A stretch of DNA of 64,000 nt from UBA4085 sp964556755 (GCA_964556755.1 CAZKXI010000010.1:1-64000), one strand, 5' to 3'. Positions 48,947 through 57,732 are shown, counted from the stretch's first letter. Made by a program: numbers and translations. The notes: generated by a model not told the origin, from the letters alone.

Positions 48947-50263
48947 ATGTCGGCACTCAAGGAAAGATTCCAGGCCAAGATCGGGCCCATGCGCGAGAGG
49001 TACCAGAAGATCCTCAAGGAGCATGGCGAGATGAAGATCGGGGACTCGACGATCGCCCAGACCTACGGCGGCATGCGCTCCATCAAGTGCATGCTCTGGG
49101 AGACCTCGGCCCTCGATCCCAACGAAGGCATCCGCTTCCGCGGCTTCACCATCCCGGAGCTGCAGGCCAAGCTGCCCAAGCTGCCCGGCACCGGCGAGCC
49201 CCTGCCCGAAGGCCTCTTCTACCTCCTCCTGATGGGCGAGATCCCGACCCTCGAGGAAGCCCTGGCCGTCGGCGAAGACTGGAAGAAGCGGGCCCAGCTG
49301 CCCGACTACCTGCTAAAAGTCCTGGACTCCCTGCCGCAGGACATGCACCCGATGACCCAGTTCTCGCTGGCCATCCTGGCCCTGCAGAAGGACTCCAAGT
49401 TCGCCGCCCAGTACCGGGCCGGCATGCACAAGCTCAGCTACTGGGATCCCATGTACGAAGATGTCATGGACATCATCGCCAAGCTCCCGGAGATCGCGGC
49501 CCGCATCTACATGCGCTGCTACAAGGGCGCCAAGTATATCGCCCCCGATCCGAAGCTGGACTGGGCGGCCAACCTGGCCCACCAGATCGGCATCGACAAG
49601 CCGGACTTCTACGACCTGATGCGGCTGTACCTGTGCATCCACAGCGACCACGAGGGCGGCAACGTCTCGGCCCACACCTGCCACCTGGTCGGCTCGGCCC
49701 TGTCCGACGCCTACTACTCCCTGTCGGCGGCCATGGACGGGCTGGCCGGCCCGCTGCACGGCCTGGCCAACCAGGAAGTCCTGCGCTGGATCATGGACAC
49801 CATGAAGGACCTCGGCGGCGTTCCGACCCAGGAGCAGCTGACCAAGTACCTCTGGGACACCCTGAACGGCGGCAAGGTCATCCCGGGATACGGCCACGCC
49901 GTCCTGCGCAAGACCGACCCCCGCTACGTCGCCCAGCGCGAGTTCGCCCTCAAGCACCTGCCCGACTACGACATGTTCCGGGTCGTCAGCGACATCTACC
50001 AGGTCGCTCCGGACATCCTGCTGAAGCACGGCAAGGCCAAGAACCCGTGGCCGAACGTCGACGCCCACTCCGGCGTCCTGCTGTACTACTACGGCGTCAC
50101 CGAGTACGACTTCTACACGGTCTTCTTCGGCGTCAGCCGGGCCATCGGCATCCTGTCCCAGCTCATCTGGAGCCGGGCCACGGGCCTGCCGCTGGAGCGG
50201 CCCAAGTCCGTCACGACCGAGTGGGTCGAGGCTCAGATCAAGGCCGCCCAGCAGCCCAAGTAA
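48947..50263 (+). CDS. gltA: Citrate synthase, eukaryotic-like type
   Basis: 438 aa. Condenses oxaloacetate and acetyl-CoA. The catalytic region SDHEGGNVSAHTCHLVGSAL, then GLAGPLHGLANQEVLRW and IPGYGHAVLRKTDPRY, is very close in wording to mitochondrial citrate synthase and unlike the E. coli type. The catalytic His/His/Asp set is present (Asp in NVDAHSG). A similar bacterial enzyme is known from Geobacter. The N-terminal ~25 residues are helical with no targeting sequence. Strong own promoter and terminator. Confidence 0.93.
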   Translation: MSALKERFQAKIGPMRERYQKILKEHGEMKIGDSTIAQTYGGMRSIKCMLWETSALDPNEGIRFRGFTIPELQAKLPKLPGTGEPLPEGLFYLLLMGEIPTLEEALAVGEDWKKRAQLPDYLLKVLDSLPQDMHPMTQFSLAILALQKDSKFAAQYRAGMHKLSYWDPMYEDVMDIIAKLPEIAARIYMRCYKGAKYIAPDPKLDWAANLAHQIGIDKPDFYDLMRLYLCIHSDHEGGNVSAHTCHLVGSALSDAYYSLSAAMDGLAGPLHGLANQEVLRWIMDTMKDLGGVPTQEQLTKYLWDTLNGGKVIPGYGHAVLRKTDPRYVAQREFALKHLPDYDMFRVVSDIYQVAPDILLKHGKAKNPWPNVDAHSGVLLYYYGVTEYDFYTVFFGVSRAIGILSQLIWSRATGLPLERPKSVTTEWVEAQIKAAQQPK

Positions 50264-50348
50264 GGGCGGCCGGCGATCGACGGCGCGGCCGGATGCGCGG
50301 CCGATAGAGCGGCCGGACGGTCCGACGGGCCGAGCGCCCGAGTTCGAG

Positions 50349-50380
50349 AGGGCGGCTCCTTCGGGAGCCGCCCTTTTTTT
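50349..50380 (+). terminator. Rho-independent terminator of gltA
   Basis: GGGCGGCTCC (50350-50359), TTCG loop, GGAGCCGCCC (50364-50373) and seven T. Perfect 10-bp stem. Confidence 0.95.
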
Positions 50381-50381
50381 A

Positions 50382-50410
50382 TTGACTTGTAATGAGCATT
50401 TGCTCATAAT
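50382..50410 (+). promoter_or_regulatory. Promoter with embedded palindromic operator
   Basis: TTGACT (50382-50387), 17-bp spacer, CATAAT (50405-50410). The dyad ATGAGCA-TT-TGCTCAT (50392-50407) lies in the spacer and overlaps the -10 box, so a bound dimer would block RNA polymerase. The DUF134 regulator encoded next is the obvious candidate. Confidence 0.7.
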
Positions 50411-50427
50411 AGGGGCGAGATTCAGCC

Positions 50428-50862
50428 ATGCCCCGCCCCTTCTGCCCCCGTCGAATCGCCGGCCGGCCGGCCGCCCCCCTCTTTAAGCCGGCCGGTGTCT
50501 CCTGCCGCGGGCTCGACGAGGTCGTCATGACCCTGGACGAGTTCGAAGCCCTTCGCCTGGCCGACTTCGAGGGTCTCTACCACGAGCAAGCCGCGGCCCG
50601 CATGTCCGTCTCCCGGCCGACCTTCGGCCGGATCGTGGAATCGGCGCACCGCAAGACGGCGGACGCGCTGCTGCACGGCAAGTCCCTGCGCATCGAAGGC
50701 GGGCCGGTGGAGATCACCCGGCGGAGGTGCTGCCGCTATCATGACCGAGCAGAAGGCGAGCCGGGGCTGGGCGGAACCGCCCTGGCGGGTCCACACCCGA
50801 CCTCCTGCGGCGGCGGCCGGAGGCGGAGGCACGGTTGTCAGCCATCTCAAGCCAAGGAGTAG
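50428..50862 (+). CDS. DUF134 putative DNA-binding regulator
   Basis: 144 aa. The DUF134 body has MPRPFCPRRI, FKPAGVSCRGLDEVVMTLDEFEALRLAD and an HTH (YHEQAAARMSVSRPTFGRIV), close to sigma region 4 in style. CC and C-x-H residues after 100 may bind metal or an Fe-S cluster. The C-terminal ~35 residues are Gly/Arg-rich and not conserved-looking. The next gene is a NifX/NafY-like protein 5 bp away, the normal partner of DUF134. Confidence 0.85.
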   Translation: MPRPFCPRRIAGRPAAPLFKPAGVSCRGLDEVVMTLDEFEALRLADFEGLYHEQAAARMSVSRPTFGRIVESAHRKTADALLHGKSLRIEGGPVEITRRRCCRYHDRAEGEPGLGGTALAGPHPTSCGGGRRRRHGCQPSQAKE

Positions 50863-50867
50863 CCATC

Positions 50868-51257
50868 ATGAATATCGCGATTCCCATTGAAGAGGACCAA
50901 GGCCTCGACAGCCTTATCTGCGGCCATTTCGGCTCGGCCCCGGGCTTCCTTATCGTCGACACCGAGACCTCAGCCTGCCGGGCCGTCTCCAACCGCAACC
51001 TCCATCACGTCCACGGAGCCTGCGCTCCCCTGGCTTCCCTGCAGGGCGAGAAGCTCGACGGGATCGTGGTCGGCGGCATCGGCGGCGGCGCCCTGGCCAA
51101 GCTGCGGGCGGCCGGCCTGGGCGTGTACCTGGCCCCCGCGCCGACGGTCCGCGGGACCCTCGAGGCCCTGAAAGCGGGCGCGCTGCCCAGCATCGAGCCC
51201 GGCATGGCCTGCGGGCACCACGGCCAGAGCCACGGCTGCGGCCACGGCCGGGACTGA
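50868..51257 (+). CDS. NifX/NafY-like (dinitrogenase Fe-Mo cofactor family) protein
   Basis: 129 aa. MNIAIPIEEDQGLDSLICGHFGSAPGFLIVD and VVGGIGGGALAKLRAAGLGVY are the RNase-H-like fold of this family, which binds metal clusters in nitrogenase and in unrelated proteins such as MTH1175. The end CGHHGQSHGCGHGRD is a His/Cys-rich metal-binding tail. No nif genes are nearby, so nitrogen fixation is not implied. Ribosome-binding site AAGGAG. Confidence 0.87.
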   Translation: MNIAIPIEEDQGLDSLICGHFGSAPGFLIVDTETSACRAVSNRNLHHVHGACAPLASLQGEKLDGIVVGGIGGGALAKLRAAGLGVYLAPAPTVRGTLEALKAGALPSIEPGMACGHHGQSHGCGHGRD

Positions 51258-51268
51258 GTCGCAAAGGG

Positions 51269-51478
51269 GCGCGGAAGGCTTGAATCCAAAGACCTGGCCT
51301 CGGCCTGCCTGCCCCCTGCCGACNNNNNNNNNNNNNNNNNNNNNNNNNNNNNNNNNNNNNNNNNNNNNNNNNNNNNNNNNNNNNNNNNNNNNNNNNNNNN
51401 NNNNNNNNNNNNNNNNNNNNNNNGCGCGGAAGGCTTGAATCCAAAGACCTGGCCTCGGCCTGCCTGCCCCCTGCCGAC
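51269..51478. other. Assembly gap (100 N) with identical 55-nt flanks
   Basis: N fill 51324-51423. The 55 nt before (51269-51323) and the 55 nt after (51424-51478) are identical, starting GCGCGGAAGGCTTGAATCC. This is typical of two contig ends that overlap by one k-mer and were not merged, so the real sequence probably has one copy and no gap. Confidence 0.85.
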
Positions 51479-51528
51479 TTGACTCTCCCCGGGGCGCGGT
51501 CTATCCTCCCGGCCGGGGAAGCTCAACC

Positions 51529-52155
51529 ATGAAGAAGATCGCCAAGCATCTGCGCGCGGCCGTGATGAGGGGCTTTCTGGCCCTCCTGCCGATCGCCCTG
51601 ACCTATTACGTCCTGCGCTTTCTCTACCTGGCGGTGGACCAGAGGGTGGCCCGCCTCATCGAGCGCCAGATCGGATTTTCCATCCCCGGGCTGGGATTGA
51701 TCCTCGTCCTGGTCATCTTGTACCTGCTCGGCCTGTTCGTCCGCAACTGGCTGGGCCGCAAGGTCTTCGGACTTCTCGGGTATCTGACCAGGCACATCCC
51801 CCTGGTCAAGACGATTTACAAGATGGGCAGTCAGCTCGGCCAGGCTTTCCAAGTGCCCGAACAGCAAGGCCTCAAGCGGGTCGTTCTGGTCGAGCACTTC
51901 CGGGCCGGCGTCTGGTCGATCGGCTTCGTCATGGGCACTCAGAAGGACGAAGTCAGCGGGGACTGCATCCTGCGGCTGTTCGTCCCCACGGCCCCCAATC
52001 CGACATCGGGCTTCATGATCATGGTCAGGGAATCGCAGGTCCGCGACGTCGACTGGTCCGTCCCGGCGGCCATGAATACCGTCATCTCCGGCGGTATCGT
52101 CGAGCCGGGGCCTGTGGCCGGCGATGCGCGCCGTGTCCCTGGCTCGTCCTGCTGA
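51529..52155 (+). CDS. DUF502 membrane protein
   Basis: 208 aa. Two TM helices (about 12-35 and 52-75) with GFLALLPIALTYYVLRFLY and the family motif YLTRHIPLVKTIYKMGSQL, then a soluble beta domain (VVLVEHFRAGVWSIGFVMG, LFVPTAPNPTSGFMIMV). This is the DUF502 layout, function unknown, inner membrane. Starts 50 bp after the gap artefact. Confidence 0.87.
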   Translation: MKKIAKHLRAAVMRGFLALLPIALTYYVLRFLYLAVDQRVARLIERQIGFSIPGLGLILVLVILYLLGLFVRNWLGRKVFGLLGYLTRHIPLVKTIYKMGSQLGQAFQVPEQQGLKRVVLVEHFRAGVWSIGFVMGTQKDEVSGDCILRLFVPTAPNPTSGFMIMVRESQVRDVDWSVPAAMNTVISGGIVEPGPVAGDARRVPGSSC

Positions 52156-52183
52156 GGCGCGCCGGCCCGCTGCTCCGCGCCCG

Positions 52184-52213
52184 TTGACGCCGTTGGCCGA
52201 CCGGCGATAGACT
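52184..52213 (+). promoter_or_regulatory. Promoter of the small ORF-M28 peptidase unit
   Basis: TTGACG (52184-52189), 18-bp spacer, TAGACT (52208-52213). Leader of about 28 nt with AAGGAGG before ATG 52248. Confidence 0.55.
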
Positions 52214-52247
52214 CCCGACCTGCCCCCCGCCAGGCCAAGGAGGACCC

Positions 52248-52379
52248 ATGCGCGCGTCCCCGAGACCGTTCGCCCTGATTCTCACGATGGCCGTCTTGGC
52301 AGCCGCCGCGGCCGTTCTCGGAAAGAACGGCTGCCGTTGGCTGGACGGATATCCCCGGACATACGACCTGATCCACTAA
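52248..52379 (+). CDS. 43-residue membrane or exported small protein
   Basis: ATG 52248 has AAGGAGG eight bases upstream. The product has a basic start (MRASPRPF), a hydrophobic stretch (ALILTMAVLAAAAAVLG) and a short polar tail with one Cys. It ends 19 bp before the M28 peptidase and shares its promoter. It may be a small membrane protein or a leader-type ORF. No family recognised. Confidence 0.5.
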   Translation: MRASPRPFALILTMAVLAAAAAVLGKNGCRWLDGYPRTYDLIH

Positions 52380-52398
52380 ACGGGAAAAGGAGACCGCG

Positions 52399-53973
52399 AT
52401 GCGCATCCTTGGAAAAGCCCCCCGTCTCGCCGCCGCCGCCCTGGCGGCCCTGATCCTTGCTCTCGGTCTGGCCGCCGGTCAGCGCGGACCCGACGAGCCG
52501 GACCTGGACATGATGAACAAGATCCGGTTCGAGGGCCTGCATCACAGCCGAGTGGCCCATCTGGCCGCCTATCTCTCCGACGTCATCGGACCCCGCCCGA
52601 CCGGATCGCCCGAGATCGCCCGGGCCAACGCCTGGGCCGCGGAGCGGATGAGGGACTGGGGCCTGGCCCACGTGGCCCTCGAACCCTACGAGAATTTCGG
52701 CGTCGGCTGGGCCGTTCGCTACGTCTCGGCTCATCTCCTCGAGCCGCACTACGCGCCTCTCATCGCCATCTCGGTCGAATGGGGGTCGAGCACCAAGGGC
52801 CGGATCGTCGGGACGCCCCTCTGCGTCGACATCAAGTCCAAGGCCGACTTCGCCAAATATCAAGGCCGGCTCGCCGGGCGGATCGTCCTCTACCAGCCGA
52901 GGATTCCCGTCCCCACCCAGTTCACCCCCGACGCCCGGCGCCACGACGCGGCCAGCCTGGCCGCCCTGGCGGAGACCCCCATCCGGGCCGCGACGCGGCC
53001 CGATCCGGATTATGTCCGCGGCTTTCTGGACGAGCTGGAGGACTTCTTCCGGGCCGAAGGCGTGGGTGTGCTGGTTTCCTCAAGCGGGGCCGGCCTGCGC
53101 GAGTACGGCACGGTTCTGGCCCGCGGCGTCCGCCAGGCCCGCGACCCCAAGCGCCCCCGCCCCCTGCCGGAGATCATCCTGGCGGCCGAGCACTACAACC
53201 GCGTCCACCGGATCGTCGAGGAGTTCAAGGAGCCGGCCAAGATGGAGGTCGAGGTCCGGACGGAGTTCTACGACAAGGACCCCCGGGGCTACAATGTGGT
53301 CGGCGAAATTCCGGGGACGGACAAGGCGGGCGAGGTCGTCATGCTCGGCGGCCACATCGACTCCTGGAGCCCGGGCACCGGGGCGGCCGACGACGCCGCC
53401 GGCTGCGCCGTCTCGCTCGAGGCCGTCCGCATTCTCAAGGCGCTCGGGGTCAGGCCCCGCCGGACGATCCGGGTCGTCCTCTGGAGCGCCGAGGAGAAGG
53501 GCTGGGTCGGGTCGAAGGCCTATGTCGAGAAGCACTTCGCCGATCCCGAGACGATGACCCTCAAGCCCGGCCATGCCGAGCTGGCCGGCTACTTCAACTT
53601 CGACAACGGCAGCGGCCGCATCCGGGGCATCTACGCCCAGAACAACGTGGCGGTCATGCCGATTTTCGAGGAATGGCTGAAGCCCTTCCACGACCTGGGG
53701 GCGACCCACGTCGTCGCCCGCGAGACCGGCGGCTCGGACCACGGCGCCCTCGACTACGTCGGGCTGCCGGCCTTCCAGTTCATCCAGGACCCGCTCGACT
53801 ACGGGACCCGCATCCACCACACCAACATGGACGTCTTCGACCACTTGATCATCGAAGATCTGATGCAGGCCTCGGTGGTCATGGCCGCCTTCGTCTACAA
53901 CGCGGCCATGCGGGAGGAGCCGCTGCCGCGAAAGCCCCTTCCGGACCCGATGCACTACCCGGTCAGGCGCTAG
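52399..53973 (+). CDS. Secreted M28 zinc aminopeptidase
   Basis: 524 aa with a signal peptide (about 1-27). M28 metal and catalytic motifs: GGHIDSWSPGTGAADDAAG (His, Asp), SAEEKGWVGS (catalytic Glu then Glu ligand), FNFDNGSG (Asp) and IHHTNMDVFDH (His). A PA-like insertion lies at about 120-260. Should release N-terminal residues from peptides in the periplasm. Second M28 enzyme of the window, with a simpler C-terminus than the 800-aa one. Confidence 0.9.
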   Translation: MRILGKAPRLAAAALAALILALGLAAGQRGPDEPDLDMMNKIRFEGLHHSRVAHLAAYLSDVIGPRPTGSPEIARANAWAAERMRDWGLAHVALEPYENFGVGWAVRYVSAHLLEPHYAPLIAISVEWGSSTKGRIVGTPLCVDIKSKADFAKYQGRLAGRIVLYQPRIPVPTQFTPDARRHDAASLAALAETPIRAATRPDPDYVRGFLDELEDFFRAEGVGVLVSSSGAGLREYGTVLARGVRQARDPKRPRPLPEIILAAEHYNRVHRIVEEFKEPAKMEVEVRTEFYDKDPRGYNVVGEIPGTDKAGEVVMLGGHIDSWSPGTGAADDAAGCAVSLEAVRILKALGVRPRRTIRVVLWSAEEKGWVGSKAYVEKHFADPETMTLKPGHAELAGYFNFDNGSGRIRGIYAQNNVAVMPIFEEWLKPFHDLGATHVVARETGGSDHGALDYVGLPAFQFIQDPLDYGTRIHHTNMDVFDHLIIEDLMQASVVMAAFVYNAAMREEPLPRKPLPDPMHYPVRR

Positions 53974-53974
53974 G

Positions 53975-54853
53975 TCACATCTTGGCCAGGCGGAAGAGCT
54001 TGATCAGGGTCAGGGCGTCATCGGCCTTGAAGCTCACGGTGTGCTCGTCCTGGCGGACGGCGCCCGGGATCCAGGAGGCTTTTTGGGCCCCGGCCTCGTC
54101 GGCGAAGGAGACGTCCAGCGTGTAGGGCGGAGCGGGCTTGAAGGGCTTGAAGGCCGGAAGGCGCTTGAGGGCCGTCCCGACCTTCTCCCGGATCAGGTCC
54201 TGAGCGGCCTGCGGGGAGAGCCCCAGCTCGGCCGTGCCGATGCCTTCCTTGACGACGGCGGTCTCGACGTCTCCAAAGAGCTCGCGGGCTTGACCGCAAA
54301 TGGCCTTGTCGCCGCTGACCATGACGACCGGGACATCGAACATCCCGGCGATCAGGGCGTTGATCCCGGCCTCGGGCATCTTGCGGCCGTTGAGGATCAC
54401 GTCCAGCAGCTTGGTCGTCATGGTGTGCTTGAGGACGGCGTCGGGCGTGGAGGCCCGGGCGTGGTATCCGATGAAGATCACGGCATCGAAGGACTTGTCG
54501 ATCCCCTCCATCATGCTCAAGGGGCCGTAGCTCCAGTCGCGCAGGAGCCTGACGCCGGGATCGAGGAGGTCGGGCAGGATGTTGCGGCCGGTGTCATGGG
54601 CGTCCCGGACGACGATCTCGCCCGCCCCCGCGGCGCGGGCCCCCGCGATCGCGGCGTTGACCTCCTGGGTCATGATCCGGCGGAAGAGGCCGTAGTCCAG
54701 GCCGCCGACGGTCACGTCGTCCCAGTTGACCACCCCGCTGATGCCTTCCATGTCGACAGAGATGAAGACTTTCAGGGGCTTGGCGGGGGCCTGGGCCACG
54801 GCCAGGGCGGCGGCGGCCAGCAAGATGATGAGCGCGCAAGCGGGCTTCTTCAT
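53975..54853 (-). CDS. Exported M55 D-aminopeptidase (DppA-like)
   Basis: 292 aa with a signal peptide (about 1-22), unlike cytosolic DppA of Bacillus. The M55 zinc motifs are FISVDMEGISG, VVRDAHDTGRN, IGYHA and HTMTTK. The family cleaves D-amino acid-containing dipeptides, so wall turnover products or D-peptides are plausible substrates. The stop lies 2 bp from the convergent M28 stop. Confidence 0.87.
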   Translation of the reverse strand: MKKPACALIILLAAAALAVAQAPAKPLKVFISVDMEGISGVVNWDDVTVGGLDYGLFRRIMTQEVNAAIAGARAAGAGEIVVRDAHDTGRNILPDLLDPGVRLLRDWSYGPLSMMEGIDKSFDAVIFIGYHARASTPDAVLKHTMTTKLLDVILNGRKMPEAGINALIAGMFDVPVVMVSGDKAICGQARELFGDVETAVVKEGIGTAELGLSPQAAQDLIREKVGTALKRLPAFKPFKPAPPYTLDVSFADEAGAQKASWIPGAVRQDEHTVSFKADDALTLIKLFRLAKM

Positions 54854-54914
54854 GGCGTCCCTCCTCGACGCCGATCATCTTACCCGCCGCCTGCAGCCCG
54901 ATCAAGGCCCCTAG

Positions 54915-55040
54915 TTAGGGGGACACCATACGTAATTCCCGAATACTGTTGGAGTCGTTTCTAGTCGCCTTTTGTTGACTCTCAATCGGGCGAGAGGAGA
55001 GAGGCATGGAGAGATCGGGAGTGACGTATGGTGTCCCCCC
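54915..55040. repeat. Family B inverted-repeat element, locus 3 (short)
   Basis: The left arm GGGGGACACCATACGTAAT begins near 54918; the right arm is GGGAGTGACGTATGGTGTCC (55018-55037). The arms are imperfect and only ~75 bp apart, so this is the shortest copy. It ends ~12 bp before a possible -10 box (TAAGAT 55052-55057) of hom. Confidence 0.8.
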
Positions 55041-55112
55041 ATCTTTTAGGCTAAGATGCCCCCCGGCCATATTCTCCTCTTGGGAGCTCCCCCTCCTGGG
55101 GATTAAGGAAAC

Positions 55113-56156
55113 ATGAAGCTTCGGATCGGCATCGTCGGCTGCGGCAACGTCGGACAGGGTTTCCTGGAGTGCCTGGACCGCAAAGCGGCCGACCTGCAGG
55201 CCCGCTACGGCTTCGAAGCCAAGATCACGGCCGTGGCCGATCCCGTCCGCGGCAATCTCATCGCCCCCCAGGGCCTCGACATCCGCAAGACCCTCAAGGC
55301 TCTGGCCCAGGGCGGCAAGCTGCACGCCGCCGACCCCCGGGCGGCCAAGTACGACGGCATCCCCACGGTCGACATCATCGAGGCGGCCGGGGCCGACCTC
55401 ATCGCCGAGCTGACCCCGACCGACATCAAGACCGGCGAGCCGGCCACAAGCCACATCCGGCGGGCCCTGATGACCGGCAAGCACGTGGTCACGACCAACA
55501 AAGGCCCGCTGGCCCTGCACGGCCGCGAGCTGGCCGAGCTGGCCCGCAAACGCAAGCTCCACTTCCGCTTCGAGGGCACGGTCATGAGCGGGACCCCCGT
55601 CTTCAGCCTGGCCGAGCGGGGCTTGGCCGGCGCGTCGATCCGGGAGATCCGCGGCATCCTCAACGGCACGACCAACTTCATCCTCAGCCGGATGGAGACG
55701 GCCGGCCTCGAGCTCGCCGAAGCGCTGGCCGAGGCCCAACAGCTCGGCTATGCCGAAGCCGATCCCTCGGCCGACCTCGAAGGCCGCGACGCCTTGGCCA
55801 AGATCGTCATCCTGGCCAACGTCCTCCTGGAGGCCGGCCTCAAGCCCGCCTCGGTCAATCCCTCCGGCATCGCCGGCATCACCCAGGCCATGGTCGCCTC
55901 GGCCCTGGCCGACGGCTTCCGCTACAAGCTCGTCGCCTGGGCCCGCCGCGACGGGGCCCGCATCACCGCCGGCGTCGGGCCGCGCAAGATCCCTCTGACG
56001 GACCCCCTGGCCCGGATCATGGACGCCCGCAACGCCCTGGTCTTCGAGACCGATCTCCTGGGACCGGTGGCCATCGAGGGGCCAGGGGCGGGCCGGCTCG
56101 AGACCGGCCAGGCCGTCCTCCAGGACGTGCTTGCCATCCACCACGAATTGAAATAG
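55113..56156 (+). CDS. hom: Homoserine dehydrogenase
   Basis: 347 aa. The NAD(P) motif GIVGCGNVGQGF is at the N-terminus; KHVVTTNKGPLALHG, GTVMSGTPVF, GILNGTTNFIL and the catalytic region YAEADPSADLEGRDALAK are typical of homoserine dehydrogenase. No C-terminal ACT domain, so no allosteric threonine control is expected from this chain. The ATG follows AAGGAAAC. The next gene on the strand is an acylhomoserine-type PLP enzyme. Confidence 0.9.
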   Translation: MKLRIGIVGCGNVGQGFLECLDRKAADLQARYGFEAKITAVADPVRGNLIAPQGLDIRKTLKALAQGGKLHAADPRAAKYDGIPTVDIIEAAGADLIAELTPTDIKTGEPATSHIRRALMTGKHVVTTNKGPLALHGRELAELARKRKLHFRFEGTVMSGTPVFSLAERGLAGASIREIRGILNGTTNFILSRMETAGLELAEALAEAQQLGYAEADPSADLEGRDALAKIVILANVLLEAGLKPASVNPSGIAGITQAMVASALADGFRYKLVAWARRDGARITAGVGPRKIPLTDPLARIMDARNALVFETDLLGPVAIEGPGAGRLETGQAVLQDVLAIHHELK

Positions 56157-56314
56157 ACTGGGCTCTCCGAACGGCCCCCGAGCCGCATCATGCGCTTGAA
56201 AACGCAGCCGAAGCCATTCCGCCACGTCTTCCCCGACGGTCTTTTCTAGACTCTCCATGACGATCCCGCGCGGTCCGATAGCCGACGTCTCTTTCTCGAA
56301 GGGAGGAAACGACC

Positions 56315-57718
56315 ATGACCGAGATTAAAGCCTTCTCGCCCGGCGTCCAGAAGTACATCGACGAGGCCAAGCGCCTTCAGGTCGAGCGCGACGAGCACCT
56401 GGCCCGCGTCCGCGGCTGGAAGTTCGACACCATCGCCGTGCACGGCCTCTACTCCCTGGAGGAGTCCTACCGCAGCAACCAGGGCGCCCTCATCGAGCCG
56501 CTCTACCTGTCCGCCTCCCAGTCCTACCGCGACTCCGACGAGCTGGAGGCGGCCCTGGCCTACCTCATCCCGACCTGGTGCTACACCCGCATCGCCAACC
56601 CCACGACCTACTACCTGGAATGGGCCCTGGCCCTCCTGGAGGGCTACGGGACCGGGTGCGAGACGTCCTGCTGCGCCACGTCCTCCGGCATGGCCGCCAT
56701 CGCCATGGCCGTCGATCCCTTCCTGGTCAAGCAGAAGGAGGGCGAGAAGATCAACTTCGTCTCCTGCGTCAAGGTCTACGGCGGCACCTTCCAGCTCTTC
56801 AACATCCGCCGGGCCCAGGAGCGGGGCATCGAGGTCCGCTGGGTGCTGCATCCCGAGGACGCCCAGGAGTGGAAGTCCAAGATCGACGAGAACACCCGCT
56901 TCGTCTACATGGAGGGGCCGAGCAATCCCCAGCAGGGCTTCTGCGACATCCGGGCCGTGGCCGACGCCGCCCATGCCTTCGGCGTCCCCTTCATCTTCGA
57001 CGCCACCTGCGCGACACCGGCCCTGACCCGGCCCATCGCCCACGGCGCCGACATCGTCGTCCACTCCCTGACCAAGTCGATCACCGCGGGCGGCACGGCT
57101 ATCGGCGGCGCCCTCATCAGCCGCAAGCCGATCACCACCAACGTCGTCAACGACCATCCCCTTTTCAAGTCCAGCTTCGCCGAGTACGTCAAGTTCCTCC
57201 CCTACCGGGACAACGGCCCGGCCTCGGCGCCCTTCAACGCCATGATGGCCCTCAACGACCTGCGGACGCTGCGGACCCGCATGGACCTGGTCAGCCGCAG
57301 CTGCCAGACGGTGGCCGAGTGGCTGAGCCACCACCCGAAGGTCTACCAGGTCGACTTCCTGGGCCTGCCTTCGCACCCGCTGCACGGGCTGGCCGAACGG
57401 TACATGGCCCTCGTGGATTCGAACGACGGGACGGGGCGCCCGCTGCCCCGCTTCGGCCACCTCATGAGCTTCCGGGTGGACGGCCCGCCGGAGAACGCCC
57501 GCAAGGTCTACGACGGCTTCAAGATGATCTACCGGGCCACCGACCTGGGCCGGATCAAGAGCGTGGCCACCATCCCGGCCATCTCGACCCACCAGCAGCA
57601 GGGCGAGGAGGCGCGGCGGATGGCCGACGTGCCGCCCCAGCTCATCCGGCTCTGCGTCGGCGGCGAGGACCCGGCCGACGTCATCGCCGATCTGGAGCAG
57701 GCCCTCGGCAAGGTCTGA
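56315..57718 (+). CDS. Cys/Met-metabolism PLP enzyme (O-acylhomoserine sulfhydrylase-like)
   Basis: 467 aa. Fold type I marks: YTRIANPTTYYLE, CCATSSGMAAIA, DATCATPALTRP, and the PLP lysine in HSLTKSITAGGTAIGG. The length and the extended N-terminus fit O-acetylhomoserine (thiol)-lyase or cystathionine gamma-synthase/lyase relatives. Adjacent hom, which makes homoserine, favours homocysteine synthesis. An extra Cys-rich GCETSCCATSSG stretch is unusual. AGGGAGGAAA precedes the ATG. Confidence 0.82.
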   Translation: MTEIKAFSPGVQKYIDEAKRLQVERDEHLARVRGWKFDTIAVHGLYSLEESYRSNQGALIEPLYLSASQSYRDSDELEAALAYLIPTWCYTRIANPTTYYLEWALALLEGYGTGCETSCCATSSGMAAIAMAVDPFLVKQKEGEKINFVSCVKVYGGTFQLFNIRRAQERGIEVRWVLHPEDAQEWKSKIDENTRFVYMEGPSNPQQGFCDIRAVADAAHAFGVPFIFDATCATPALTRPIAHGADIVVHSLTKSITAGGTAIGGALISRKPITTNVVNDHPLFKSSFAEYVKFLPYRDNGPASAPFNAMMALNDLRTLRTRMDLVSRSCQTVAEWLSHHPKVYQVDFLGLPSHPLHGLAERYMALVDSNDGTGRPLPRFGHLMSFRVDGPPENARKVYDGFKMIYRATDLGRIKSVATIPAISTHQQQGEEARRMADVPPQLIRLCVGGEDPADVIADLEQALGKV

Positions 57719-57732
57719 CGGCTCCGGCTCGA

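Noticed and set aside
50868..51257. Evidence for nitrogen fixation
   Set aside because: The NifX/NafY fold is common in non-fixers, and no nif structural or assembly genes are present.
56157..56314. SAM riboswitch before the PLP sulfhydrylase-like gene
   Set aside because: The 158-bp leader was read for the conserved SAM-I core and a terminator switch; neither is recognisable. A covariance-model search would settle it.
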